Numbered from the stretch's first letter, positions 1 through 7,536 are shown. The stretch: 19,649 nucleotides of DNA from an archaeon (GCA_016550415.1 JABXGU010000706.1:1-19649); one strand, 5' to 3'. Notes: generated by a model not told the origin, from the sequence alone. A program made the numbers and translations.

Positions 1-1
1 A

Positions 2-106
2 AAAAGACCTATTCTAGACATTGTTAATACTGGATTATTCCCTAACAGAGTATTATTAATTGCATTATTCACTCTCATCAGGCTGAATATATTTTGGAGT
101 TTTTGA
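2..106 (+). other. possible 3' end of a truncated CDS (weak)
   Basis: One plus-strand frame is open from base 2 to a TGA at 104-106, which abuts the surE stop codon on the other strand. It would encode 34 mostly hydrophobic residues (leucine, isoleucine and phenylalanine rich), so it could be the C-terminus of a membrane protein lying to the left. An open stretch this short in AT-rich DNA can easily occur by chance and no motif is recognisable. I see no other gene, RNA or clear promoter in bases 1-106. Confidence 0.2.
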
Positions 107-928
107 TTACAAGAATATGGGTTTCAGATAATCGCGTGTAGCCTCGAGCAACTTTTCATCAGCAAGTTTGATGCTTATTGGGCTTATCACGATGTGCAAA
201 TCTCTAGTAGTAATGTATACATCACTTTTGTCTGGCACAATTCGTTTTTCCTTTCCTGCAATCCAATAATATTGGTTACCTTGGGGATCAGTTCGTCTCT
301 TTAGTCGGTTTATAAATCGAATTCGTGTTGGACAAGCAACACGTGTTGGTGTGGAGGCATCCAGTCTAGTGGGAAAATTAACATTTAGGAAATCAACGCC
401 TTGAGGAAGACCATGACTAATCACATGGTCAATAAGTCTGTGTGCTCGTCTGGCAACCTCTTCCACGTTTACGTCAGTATTATTGGGGAAAAACCAATTT
501 TCGCTGGGTGTCTCTATTGAAAATGAAATGGCTGGGATGCTCCATGTCGCTGCTTCAATTGCTGCTCCCACTGTTCCACTCGTCAATATACTGTGTACGC
601 TCACATTTAATCCTAGATTGGGACCAGATACGACTAGTTGACAATCCTTACAATATGTCCTACACCAGGCAACAGCATCTGCAGGTGTTCCTGTTGTCTC
701 GATGATAGGTTGTCCGGCAATTGTGTTTCCTTTCTCAAATCGTAGGGGCTTATCAAAGGTCACCGCCTTCGAAATCCCACTGCGGGGCGTATCTGGTATA
801 ACGACTGATAGCCGATAATGTGGGTGCAACTCTTTGATGAGTGCTTCAAGAGCAAGTGAATGTGCACCATCATCATTAGTTAGGAAGAGGTGCGGGTGAG
901 ATTTTTCAGTCATGTTATGAATCACCAT
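107..928 (-). CDS. surE: 5'/3'-nucleotidase SurE
   Basis: SurE-family metal-dependent phosphatases hydrolyse nucleoside 5'- and 3'-monophosphates and also short polyphosphate in the cytosol. The 273-residue protein has the N-terminal metal-binding motif LFLTNDDG (Asp19 and Asp20), the SGISKAVT segment, TTGTPADAV, and the SGPNLGLN plus TSGTVGAA signature. Length is normal for the family. The first ATG gives MVIHN; a second in-frame ATG (Met6, at 913) is an equally plausible start and gives 268 residues. The gene is transcribed away from the next gene at 1032, so the 929-1031 gap probably carries two divergent promoters. It does not appear to be in an operon. Family assignment is firm; the in vivo substrate is not evident from sequence. 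Confidence 0.95.
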   Translation of the reverse strand: MVIHNMTEKSHPHLFLTNDDGAHSLALEALIKELHPHYRLSVVIPDTPRSGISKAVTFDKPLRFEKGNTIAGQPIIETTGTPADAVAWCRTYCKDCQLVVSGPNLGLNVSVHSILTSGTVGAAIEAATWSIPAISFSIETPSENWFFPNNTDVNVEEVARRAHRLIDHVISHGLPQGVDFLNVNFPTRLDASTPTRVACPTRIRFINRLKRRTDPQGNQYYWIAGKEKRIVPDKSDVYITTRDLHIVISPISIKLADEKLLEATRDYLKPIFL

Positions 929-1031
929 TATGGATTAATCAACCAGTTTTTTTGGGGATGAATAGTAATGTTGTTTCCCTAAAAAGAGTATTAGGGTTCG
1001 ATTCCTGCTGAATCAATAGGATATAAAGGTC

Positions 1032-1655
1032 ATGTCGCTTCCCAAATCCGATTCAAAAAGCTTCGATTCTGGCAAAGTCAAGAATCATCTCAGTTGTCTT
1101 GTTTCCCATGTTGCAGCACAGTTACGGGCAAGCAGTTTTGTCACAATTATACATGCTGGAAGCAGCGATTATCTCCGTTTTTTACACGACTTAATCATCA
1201 GCCTATTAGTGAATCGCCGTCAAGTTCATATATTTGATTTTCGTCGCAGAATAAAGCTCGTCTATTTGCAACAAGCACTCCGGAAGACCACATCATTAGA
1301 AATTGCTCAAAAACATCTTAATTTTCAGGTAATTCTTAATGAAGACCATTCACTCAAAGAATATCGTCGCCTTCATGGTCAAACTCCTTCTTCACAAACC
1401 CCCCCTGTTTTACTTCTCATAGACCCCTCAGGGCTTTTTAGTCGCATCAAAAGAGGTGTGAAACAGGCTTCATCGGTCCTCCAAATGCAATATGAAGCAG
1501 CACAATTACTCGCAGAACAAGGCTATGCGGTCGTCCTTTGCGATGCAGGAGATCGAAGCTTCCATCGTGTTGGATTATTAGTTCCTGCCCAGCTTACTAA
1601 AGTTTCCACACTAATTCTACAATTCCTTCCCGGTCGTATTCTTATTAATTATTGA
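1032..1655 (+). CDS. hypothetical protein, possible RecA-like fold without Walker A
   Basis: I do not recognise this 207-residue protein by name. Predicted strands and helices alternate in the order of a RecA/KaiC core: a strand SFVTIIHAGSSDY where the P-loop should be, a long helix, a strand RQVHIFDF, a Walker-B-like VLLLIDPSG, then YAVVLCDAG, and a final strand near the C-terminus. The GxxxxGK(T/S) motif is absent, its place taken by HAGSSDY, so if the fold is right it should not bind ATP in the usual way. No signal peptide or membrane segment is seen. ATG start; AAAGG lies only a few bases upstream. It stands alone, divergent from surE and convergent with the membrane protein that ends 14 bases away. 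It is probably a real gene; the fold call is inference. Confidence 0.7.
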   Translation: MSLPKSDSKSFDSGKVKNHLSCLVSHVAAQLRASSFVTIIHAGSSDYLRFLHDLIISLLVNRRQVHIFDFRRRIKLVYLQQALRKTTSLEIAQKHLNFQVILNEDHSLKEYRRLHGQTPSSQTPPVLLLIDPSGLFSRIKRGVKQASSVLQMQYEAAQLLAEQGYAVVLCDAGDRSFHRVGLLVPAQLTKVSTLILQFLPGRILINY

Positions 1656-1669
1656 ATGATTTTGTGAGC

Positions 1670-2713
1670 TCAATTGCTGCTAGGCGCGATGGAGGTTTCT
1701 TCTACACGTTCACCGCAGAAAACACAAAAAACTGTATTTGGTTTCAGAGTCTTTCCACATTTTTTGCAGATTTTTAAGCCTGTTGAAAGTTGTTCTCCAA
1801 AGGGAACGAGGTGCATGCGACGACGCTCTAACAAATGTTGGCGACGTAGATACTTCCTATGTTGATTATCTTCTAAAGCAGCCAAAGCGCCAGAATAAAA
1901 GACCAGAGAAAGGATGGAAAAAATTGGAGCTACCATAGCAACTGGAAGCTGGGTAACTACAGCTAGCAGGAATGGGGCAACCCAACCAAGGGAGCCTCCA
2001 AGTAGGCTGATTACCGTTTCTATATTGAAGTAGACCATTACACCCAGTGTTCCTGCAAATATGTTCAGCGTACCACAAAAAAGTAAGGCTCCAAAAATTC
2101 GCCTCCAACTATTGTGGCGCATCTGCATACTCTGACGAACTGCACTACTGGCATTCTGGTTTGTTAGTACTACAAGGGCTGGAGTGAAAAAGAGGAGAAT
2201 ATACATAAACGGATAAGGAAAAGCAATTAGGCTAGCGCTCGCCAGAATTAATGCAACAATTACTCCTGCTTTTAATACAGTGGGTGTCAAGATTTTTGTA
2301 GATTCTTTTCTCTGATTTAGATTTTTCAGCTTTGGCACATTTTGGATAATTCGATGAATGGCTAAGGTTCCAAGAAGAAAGACTGCAAAAGATATGGTGA
2401 ATTCCCTCAAAAAATTGAAAGCTATAATATATGCAAATGAAACTGCAACCAGGGTAATATCCATAGGATCAGTGAGACTTTCTGTTAGGAGCGCTTCGAA
2501 GTAAGCACTCATTATATCGATTGGCAGTATAATTAAGGCTGCGGCAAGTCCTCCTACAAAAAATAATCTGACCAATCCAAAGAATTGCTGCCTCAATAAG
2601 AATGTGCTCCGTTTTAATCCCTCACCAAAGGGAACACTTGCTTGCCAGTCACTAACACTTAGCTCGTCTTTGGAATTATTTACAAAAGGCACAGAAACTG
2701 TCACAGTCGCCAC
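1670..2713 (-). CDS. polytopic membrane protein with C-terminal zinc ribbon
   Basis: This 347-residue protein starts at GTG (2711-2713). After a hydrophilic N-terminus of about 45 residues it has six or seven hydrophobic segments between roughly residues 45 and 285, some of them paired, with a basic cytoplasmic-type loop containing NQRKEST in between. A basic stretch (RKYLRRQHLLERRR) precedes a C-terminal zinc ribbon with two Cys-x2-Cys knuckles: ICKKCGK and, about 12 residues later, FCVFCGE. Such zinc ribbons on archaeal membrane proteins usually face the cytoplasm and mediate protein contacts. It lies 56 bases downstream of the Rab-like GTPase on the same strand, so the two may be co-transcribed. 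No family name is assigned; membrane topology and zinc ribbon are clear, function unknown. Confidence 0.85.
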   Translation of the reverse strand: MATVTVSVPFVNNSKDELSVSDWQASVPFGEGLKRSTFLLRQQFFGLVRLFFVGGLAAALIILPIDIMSAYFEALLTESLTDPMDITLVAVSFAYIIAFNFLREFTISFAVFLLGTLAIHRIIQNVPKLKNLNQRKESTKILTPTVLKAGVIVALILASASLIAFPYPFMYILLFFTPALVVLTNQNASSAVRQSMQMRHNSWRRIFGALLFCGTLNIFAGTLGVMVYFNIETVISLLGGSLGWVAPFLLAVVTQLPVAMVAPIFSILSLVFYSGALAALEDNQHRKYLRRQHLLERRRMHLVPFGEQLSTGLKICKKCGKTLKPNTVFCVFCGERVEETSIAPSSN

Positions 2714-2769
2714 TCGAACAAATTTGAGTGTTTGTTACAAAAGAGTGTTGATGTATTAAAGTTGATGGT

Positions 2770-3345
2770 TCAGGAGGCAAAGGATGTGAAGATGAAAGGC
2801 TGTAATCGTTCGCGCATCTCCACTACTCGGCTTTGGACAAGGAGACGAGTAAGAACGTCAAATAATTCTGCTACATTTTCTCCCGATCTTGCAGAGGTCT
2901 CTACATACGCATCAAATTCTTGCCTCATCTGATATCGTTCTGCTTCAATTTCCTGCACAGCTCGTTTCGAAGCCAAATCCACCTTGTTGCCGACAAGTGT
3001 AATTGGCACTTCGTCAGGAACGGCTTTTTGAAAAGCTTGACGCCAACCCTCCAAATTATCAAATGTTTCTCGTTTGGTCAAATCAAAAACCATGATTGCT
3101 GCGTCGCTTCCCAAGAAGTACAATTTTCGGACAGCGTCAAAGCGTGGTTGTCCTCCCAAATCCCAAATAACTAATCTGATTAGCACTGAACCAACATTTG
3201 CTTCAGCGATGTTAAGAGTTGTGCCAATAGTCTGCTTGTATAGCTCGCTAAAGGTTCTTTTTGAAAAACGAGTTATTAAACTGGTTTTGCCAACCATTGG
3301 GTCTCCTATTACAATAATTTTGAACGTATGCTCTGAGCTAGACAT
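2770..3345 (-). CDS. Rab/Ras-like small GTPase
   Basis: A small GTPase of 191 residues from the chosen ATG at 3343-3345. A 34-codon upstream extension exists but starts at TTG and looks non-coding. All five G motifs are present: G1 GDPMVGKTS (14-22), switch I Thr39 in KQTIGTT, G3 WDLGGQ (Asp62, Gln66), G4 NKVD (120-123) and G5 ETSA (149-152). The glutamine after DxGG, as in Arf/Rab proteins, suggests ordinary GTP hydrolysis. The protein ends shortly after the last helix with no C-terminal cysteine, so prenylation as in eukaryotic Rabs is not expected; membrane recruitment would need a partner, and the neighbouring membrane protein is a candidate. Expanded families of such GTPases are typical of Asgard archaea. 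Its 5' region is shared with the divergent IPK gene and contains an inverted repeat. Confidence 0.93.
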   Translation of the reverse strand: MSSSEHTFKIIVIGDPMVGKTSLITRFSKRTFSELYKQTIGTTLNIAEANVGSVLIRLVIWDLGGQPRFDAVRKLYFLGSDAAIMVFDLTKRETFDNLEGWRQAFQKAVPDEVPITLVGNKVDLASKRAVQEIEAERYQMRQEFDAYVETSARSGENVAELFDVLTRLLVQSRVVEMRERLQPFIFTSFAS

Positions 3346-3432
3346 TGTTTTGATCAATTCTTCCTTTAGCCAGCTTATTTTACACGCAACTTTTCGGTGA
3401 TTTAACTGTGCCGATGACTGAAAAAGAGGGGT

Positions 3433-3462
3433 ATTACCTAATGACAACCGTTTGTAGGTAAT
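3433..3462. promoter_or_regulatory. 8-bp inverted repeat in divergent promoter region
   Basis: ATTACCTA (3433-3440) and its exact reverse complement TAGGTAAT (3455-3462) are separated by 14 bases. The half-site centres are 22 bp apart, about two helical turns, which suits a dimeric DNA-binding protein. It lies 31-60 bases upstream of the IPK fusion start and 88-117 bases upstream of the GTPase start, so it could control either or both. No regulator gene is adjacent. The symmetry is seen directly; operator function is inference. Confidence 0.45.
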
Positions 3463-3492
3463 TACGATAGATTTAAGCTAAACAAGCCTTGT

Positions 3493-4842
3493 GTGCCTAG
3501 AGGAAGCATCAGTTTGACGATTCAAATCGATGATGCTGGCTGGGGTGACCCAGTTGGCGGCGTAATCATAGGAATCTACAGAGTTGAGACCGAAGAATTC
3601 CTAGCCAGAGAAATAGAGATAACTCATTTTCAATCACCGAGTTTTAGCAAGAAAACCTTCCTAGCAAGAGGATTAGAAATAGTGCTAAAAGCGCTTCAAT
3701 GCTTTTCAGTGAAAAAGAAAGAGCCGATCGAAATATGTAGAGGCGTTGTGCTGGATGGAGTTCGTACAGGATTAATTGAACGTGGTTACAATGTTATCCC
3801 AACCAAGATTGAAGGTCACCTTCAAGAACTTGTAGAAGCCAACTTTGTAGGCGCCCTGGAAAAACTGGGCATTCCGGATATTCCCTTAGTCAGTGGAAAA
3901 GAACGCTTTTTCCGACAGCTAGAATGGGTCCAGAAGGATCTTCAGCATCGAGAACGCTACGCAAAAACGGGATGGAAAAACTGGCCAACTAAGCTACGCC
4001 ACTGGAAACCTGCCTGGCGCCAGCAGGAACGTGGTCCAACTAACCCACCAATCATTATCAAACTCGGTGGTAGCATAATTACAGACAAGACTAAACCATC
4101 AACACCCAACCACGAAACCATAAATTTGTTAGCACAAGAAATTGCTTCGATTAAATCACATCCAATAATAATTGTCCATGGCGGAGGCTCATTTGGACAC
4201 TTCCCCGCTGAGAAATACCAGCTGAAAAGTGGTGGAAGAAGTTCAAAGAAGAAACTTGGAGTGACTGAGACTCTTGCTGAGATGACAAAACTCAGTCAAC
4301 TTATTCTATCAGCATTTCAAGCCGCAAAGCGCCCAGCCGTACTGATTAGATCTTCATCAGTCATAATGTCCCTGGACGGACGCATTTCACATATGGACCT
4401 TGAAGCTTTCAACTCCTTTCTTCAGCAAGGTTTCATACCAATACTATCCGGCGATGTTGTAGCTGACACTGTATCTGGCTTCACCATTATGAGTGGGGAC
4501 CAAATAACCATGTATCTTGCTCGCATACTCAATACCTCCCAAGTCATTTTCGCAACAGATGTAAACGGCATTTACACAGATGATCCCAAGCAAAATCCCA
4601 AGGCACGACAAATCCCTCTCATAACGCCCAGCAATTTGGAAGAAATTCTTAAAGATGTAGCCATGGGGACGGCGAATAATGCTGCAGATGTAACTGCGGG
4701 CATGAGAGGGAAACTTACAGAAATCCTAAAAGGATTACCAAAGGGCTGTGAAGTCCTCATCTGTGACCTCAGAACGCCAGGAACACTAGCTCGCATTCTA
4801 GCTGGAAGAAAAGTACCGTGCACCCGTCTCCGTAATTCATAA
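3493..4842 (+). CDS. isopentenyl phosphate kinase with an extra N-terminal domain
   Basis: Residues about 187-449 form a full-length isopentenyl phosphate kinase of the amino acid kinase fold, which phosphorylates isopentenyl phosphate to the diphosphate in the archaeal variant mevalonate pathway. Signatures are KLGGSIITDK (190-199), HGGGSFGH (229-236, containing the conserved histidine), the SGD and ATDVNGIYTDDP nucleotide-site segments, and DVTAGMRGK. Ahead of it lie about 185 residues that normal IPKs (about 260 residues) lack. That part reads like a beta-hairpin alpha/beta domain with acidic residues at strand ends (Asp13, Asp14, Asp88), compatible with an RNase-H-like fold, but I cannot name it. 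No in-frame ATG or GTG lies near the junction, so the fusion is probably translated as one chain. Start is GTG. A TTG-initiated gene follows 13 bases after the stop, probably in one operon. Confidence 0.92.
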   Translation: MPRGSISLTIQIDDAGWGDPVGGVIIGIYRVETEEFLAREIEITHFQSPSFSKKTFLARGLEIVLKALQCFSVKKKEPIEICRGVVLDGVRTGLIERGYNVIPTKIEGHLQELVEANFVGALEKLGIPDIPLVSGKERFFRQLEWVQKDLQHRERYAKTGWKNWPTKLRHWKPAWRQQERGPTNPPIIIKLGGSIITDKTKPSTPNHETINLLAQEIASIKSHPIIIVHGGGSFGHFPAEKYQLKSGGRSSKKKLGVTETLAEMTKLSQLILSAFQAAKRPAVLIRSSSVIMSLDGRISHMDLEAFNSFLQQGFIPILSGDVVADTVSGFTIMSGDQITMYLARILNTSQVIFATDVNGIYTDDPKQNPKARQIPLITPSNLEEILKDVAMGTANNAADVTAGMRGKLTEILKGLPKGCEVLICDLRTPGTLARILAGRKVPCTRLRNS

Positions 4843-4844
4843 TT

Positions 4845-4852
4845 GAGGTGAT
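4845..4852 (+). promoter_or_regulatory. Shine-Dalgarno site fixing a TTG start
   Basis: GAGGTGAT is a strong match to the archaeal anti-Shine-Dalgarno sequence. It lies in the 13-base gap after the IPK stop, 3 bases before the TTG at 4856. It is the main reason for accepting TTG as the start of the next gene. Confidence 0.75.
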
Positions 4853-4855
4853 TCC

Positions 4856-5536
4856 TTGAAACGCAGAGATTCTTCTGCTGGTTTTTCAGTTACATATTAT
4901 GGATATGCTGCCCTTCTTGTTCATCTAGAGAAACTTGTTCTAATAGACCCAGGAATCCTCCATGAAAAACCACTAGTAGAAACAACTGCAGTCTGTGCTT
5001 CCTACATTCTTGTGAGTCATGCACACCCAGAGAATATTGGTAACACTGCCAATCATGCCATAGACAATGGAACAATGGTCATAAGCAATAATCAAGTCAT
5101 TGAAGAACTCCAACGCCAAAACACTCCTGGGTACTATCTTGAGCCCCTCGCCAATGGAGAAGTATTCGACACAAAGACTGGCACGACTTTTACATCTTAT
5201 GAACTGCGCCACAGCGGCTTCCTTGCACCACGGAACACTGCTTTCCTTGTCACTGGTCCTCAGGGTAGTGTCCTACATCTTGGACATGCAAAGGCATACG
5301 ACGTATTGCGTAACTCTTGTCCTGATTTACTTTGTATATCAATAGCGGGCAAGAAAAAGGGAACCATGGATCCTAGCGAAGCTGCTGATGCTACAGTAGC
5401 CATTCGAGCACGTTATGTTCTTCCGATTTGCGGAGATGCAACTCAAGATAATGACTTTATGAATATCATCAAAAAACGCAATACCTCAGCAACACTATTA
5501 CGCCCAAAAATTGGCGAAACTTACAAGATACGATAA
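4856..5536 (+). CDS. metallo-beta-lactamase-fold protein with degenerate metal site
   Basis: The 226-residue protein has the architecture of UlaG/UPF0173-type metallo-beta-lactamase-fold hydrolases: a YYGYAALLVH first strand pair, LVLIDPG, the histidine-motif strand ILVSHAHPEN (51-60), a later LRHSG, VLHLGHAKAYD where such enzymes carry a metal-binding Asp, and IAGKKKGTMDPSEAA near the end. The canonical HxHxDH is changed to HAHPEN: His55 and His57 remain, but Asp and the last His are Glu59 and Asn60. LPICGD also appears where a histidine would be expected. Catalysis may therefore be lost or altered. Start is TTG, supported by a strong Shine-Dalgarno site. It sits directly behind the IPK fusion, so an isoprenoid or phosphorylated substrate, or a binding role, is possible but unproven. 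Confidence 0.85.
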   Translation: MKRRDSSAGFSVTYYGYAALLVHLEKLVLIDPGILHEKPLVETTAVCASYILVSHAHPENIGNTANHAIDNGTMVISNNQVIEELQRQNTPGYYLEPLANGEVFDTKTGTTFTSYELRHSGFLAPRNTAFLVTGPQGSVLHLGHAKAYDVLRNSCPDLLCISIAGKKKGTMDPSEAADATVAIRARYVLPICGDATQDNDFMNIIKKRNTSATLLRPKIGETYKIR

Positions 5537-5538
5537 CT

Positions 5539-5560
5539 AAATTCAGATTCAGCTGAATTT
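5539..5560. terminator. hairpin between convergent genes
   Basis: AAATTCAG (5539-5546), a 6-base loop and CTGAATTT (5553-5560) form a perfect 8-bp stem exactly between the stop codons of two convergent genes. On the plus strand it is followed by a T-rich run (TTTTCTATTTCT including stem bases), consistent with termination of the IPK operon. The minus strand lacks a T-run after the stem. Confidence 0.5.
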
Positions 5561-5561
5561 T

Positions 5562-6377
5562 CTATTTCTCAAGAAGTCGCTTATAGAAGGTTACACGACG
5601 GTCCTGGATAATGTGATTGGAAGGAGTGAGATACTTATCACGAGCCTCTGAAGGATCAATCTTGGCAATTAATAACTGAGGTCGATTTGAACTACCCTTA
5701 GCCATGATTTCACCACGACAGTTGGTTATCTGGCTATGTCCATGAAAAGTAAGATCCTTTTCTTTGCCTAAACGATTCGCGGTAATGGTAAAAAATCGAT
5801 TCTCAATGCTGCGCACAATCATTACCCGCTGGGCAAAGGGGAGCACAAGATTTGCAGGATGGCAGAGTAGTTCGCAGCCCTCAAGCATCAGAATACGAGA
5901 TGCCTCTGGAAATGCCCAATCAAAACATACGAGGACCCCCAAAGTCACATTGGGCGTTCTATAAACCTTAGGAGCTTGATTGCCTGGTTCAAATAGCCTT
6001 TTTTCCCTGTCAAAAAGATGAAGCTTACGATAGCAACCAAGAAAACCATTAGGCCCCACAACTGCTGCACTATTGTAAACTTTCCCGTCCCCTCCAAGTT
6101 CTGCTAGGCCACCGACAATTATCATCTGATGAGCTGCCGCCGCTTCTAGCCATAACTGTGTAGTAGGTCCATCAGGCACAGGTTCAGCCAATCTCATTAA
6201 TTCTGTCTTTGATGAGATAACATATCCAGTTGCACATAGTTCTGGAAAAACCAGAACCTGTACATCATGCTTGGCTGCTCGTTTGCAATACCTACCTAGA
6301 ATTGCACGATTCTCCTCAGGTCGGGCTAAGCGTGGTTGTATTTGAGCTGCTGCAACATTCATAGGAAAAACCTTCAA
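5562..6377 (-). CDS. nitrilase-superfamily carbon-nitrogen hydrolase
   Basis: A 271-residue member of the nitrilase superfamily, which hydrolyses amides, carbamoyl groups or nitriles through a Glu-Lys-Cys triad. All three residues are in their standard contexts: Glu46 in VFPELCATGY, Lys118 in YRKLHLFD and Cys151 in VCFDWAFPEA. The sequence also has IVGGLAE and YNSAAVVGPNG, typical of the amidase / N-carbamoyl amidohydrolase branches. No signal peptide, so cytosolic. Length is normal. Met6 is an alternative start because the conserved domain begins at MNVAAAQIQP. The gene is divergent from the Roadblock gene and convergent with the MBL-fold gene. Substrate cannot be told from sequence. Confidence 0.92.
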   Translation of the reverse strand: MKVFPMNVAAAQIQPRLARPEENRAILGRYCKRAAKHDVQVLVFPELCATGYVISSKTELMRLAEPVPDGPTTQLWLEAAAAHQMIIVGGLAELGGDGKVYNSAAVVGPNGFLGCYRKLHLFDREKRLFEPGNQAPKVYRTPNVTLGVLVCFDWAFPEASRILMLEGCELLCHPANLVLPFAQRVMIVRSIENRFFTITANRLGKEKDLTFHGHSQITNCRGEIMAKGSSNRPQLLIAKIDPSEARDKYLTPSNHIIQDRRVTFYKRLLEK

Positions 6378-6431
6378 GGTCCCTAGTGCTTGTGCGCCTT
6401 ATCTGTATTACTTCAGAATTTTTCTGTATCA

Positions 6432-6475
6432 TTTTTGCTTGCAAAAAAATGCCAAATATTGCCCTATTTTTGGCA
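6432..6475. promoter_or_regulatory. two inverted repeats in the nitrilase/Roadblock divergent gap
   Basis: TTTTTGC, two bases and GCAAAAA (6432-6447) form a near-continuous palindrome. It is followed at once by TGCCAAA (6450-6456) and its complement TTTGGCA (6469-6475). Both lie between the divergent start codons at 6377 and 6507, in AT-rich DNA where promoters are expected. They could be operator sites or chance symmetry in A/T tracts. Confidence 0.3.
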
Positions 6476-6506
6476 AATTCTTCGCGTTGGCTTTGTGAGT
6501 TTAAGT

Positions 6507-7529
6507 ATGGTCGAGTTTGACGAAGAACTGCAAAAGTGGACTCTAAAATGGTTGGGGCTAGCGGTGATGAATCAGATTGAGTTCATAAAATCTCAATTGC
6601 AATCCATTCGTGGCATAACTGGTGTGGAAAACATCTTCCTAGCTCAACGTGATGGATACCCCGTTGCAAGTGAAGGTGTTTGGCTACACCCTGATGAAAT
6701 CTTCGGTGTTTCTGCAGCATCGTCAGCCATCTACGCTGTTACAAGTCGCCTCCATGAAACATTCAACTATGCTCTCATAGAAGGCTCACATGCCAAATTC
6801 CTCATCTTCGCTTTTCCAGGAAATCCCCAATATTTCATATCACTTACAACCAGGTCCAATGTCAATCTGGGCGTAGTCCTCCAATTCGCCCAAACATGCA
6901 GTGGAAAAATACATTCACTTCTTCAAGAGAATAATCCACTCCCGCCCCTAAGGAGTTACAATGCTAATCAAACAGAATCAATCCTAACTAGCTTTGATAC
7001 CTCGCATTCCCCAATTTCCACCCAAGCTCCCTCCATTGGACATCAATCCTTTATCCTCACCGAGGTCTTGGTAAATCAACTACAGGATGTGCTTGATGAC
7101 TTTATGGGAATCCTCAATGGCGTCACCCATACATTCGTCTCATTGAACGGAGGATATCCTATCTCAACCGCAGGACCTCTCAATTTCAAGATCGGTTCAC
7201 AAAGTGCTTTCACCTTCGCTCTATACGATACATGTCGAAAGATTGCATGGCTAACCAAACGAATGCACATCGACCAAGTTACAATTGATTTAGGAACAGA
7301 ACATCACTTCGTTTATAGTGCAGGTCCTGCCATCTTTAGCACGATTCTTCGAAAGAACCATCTTGGTCTAGGATACCTTCGCCTCCTTATTCCAAACTTT
7401 ATAGCACGAATAAAAGAAACCCTCGATAAGGCAGCATACAAAGCACCAGAACCAAAAACTCAACTCTCGTTGAATCGCTTCATTGACAGCTTCCTAACGC
7501 CCTTCAATCCACATACATCTCCGAGTTGA
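6507..7529 (+). CDS. tandem Roadblock/LC7 domain protein (MglB-like)
   Basis: Roadblock/LC7 proteins bind small GTPases; bacterial MglB is the GAP of MglA, and longin/roadblock proteins act as GTPase regulators in eukaryotes. From the ATG at 6507 the protein has 340 residues. The first domain follows Met21: a helix QIEFIKSQLQSIRGITGV, then IFLAQRDGYPVASEG, a long helix and a final sheet ending near residue 115. A serine/threonine/proline-rich linker follows. The second domain (about 180-310) has QLQDVLDDFMGILNGV, TFVSLNGGYPISTAG and a matching helix and sheet. ATG at 6567 is an alternative start; the frame stays open upstream to a TTG at 6390, which is implausible. It lies 7 bases ahead of an MglA-like GTPase, so a regulator/GTPase pair translated from one mRNA is likely. 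Confidence 0.82.
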   Translation: MVEFDEELQKWTLKWLGLAVMNQIEFIKSQLQSIRGITGVENIFLAQRDGYPVASEGVWLHPDEIFGVSAASSAIYAVTSRLHETFNYALIEGSHAKFLIFAFPGNPQYFISLTTRSNVNLGVVLQFAQTCSGKIHSLLQENNPLPPLRSYNANQTESILTSFDTSHSPISTQAPSIGHQSFILTEVLVNQLQDVLDDFMGILNGVTHTFVSLNGGYPISTAGPLNFKIGSQSAFTFALYDTCRKIAWLTKRMHIDQVTIDLGTEHHFVYSAGPAIFSTILRKNHLGLGYLRLLIPNFIARIKETLDKAAYKAPEPKTQLSLNRFIDSFLTPFNPHTSPS

Positions 7530-7536
7530 AAAAACC

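Noticed and set aside
990..1016. GGTTCGATTCC, a tRNA T-arm-like motif upstream of the 1032 gene
   Set aside because: Only three of the five stem pairs form (one a G-T pair), and no acceptor stem, D-arm or anticodon arm can be folded from the surrounding bases.
3346..3447. N-terminal extension of the Rab-like GTPase
   Set aside because: It begins at TTG, has no GTPase-family similarity and would cover most of the divergent promoter region; ATG at 3345 places the P-loop at the usual distance.
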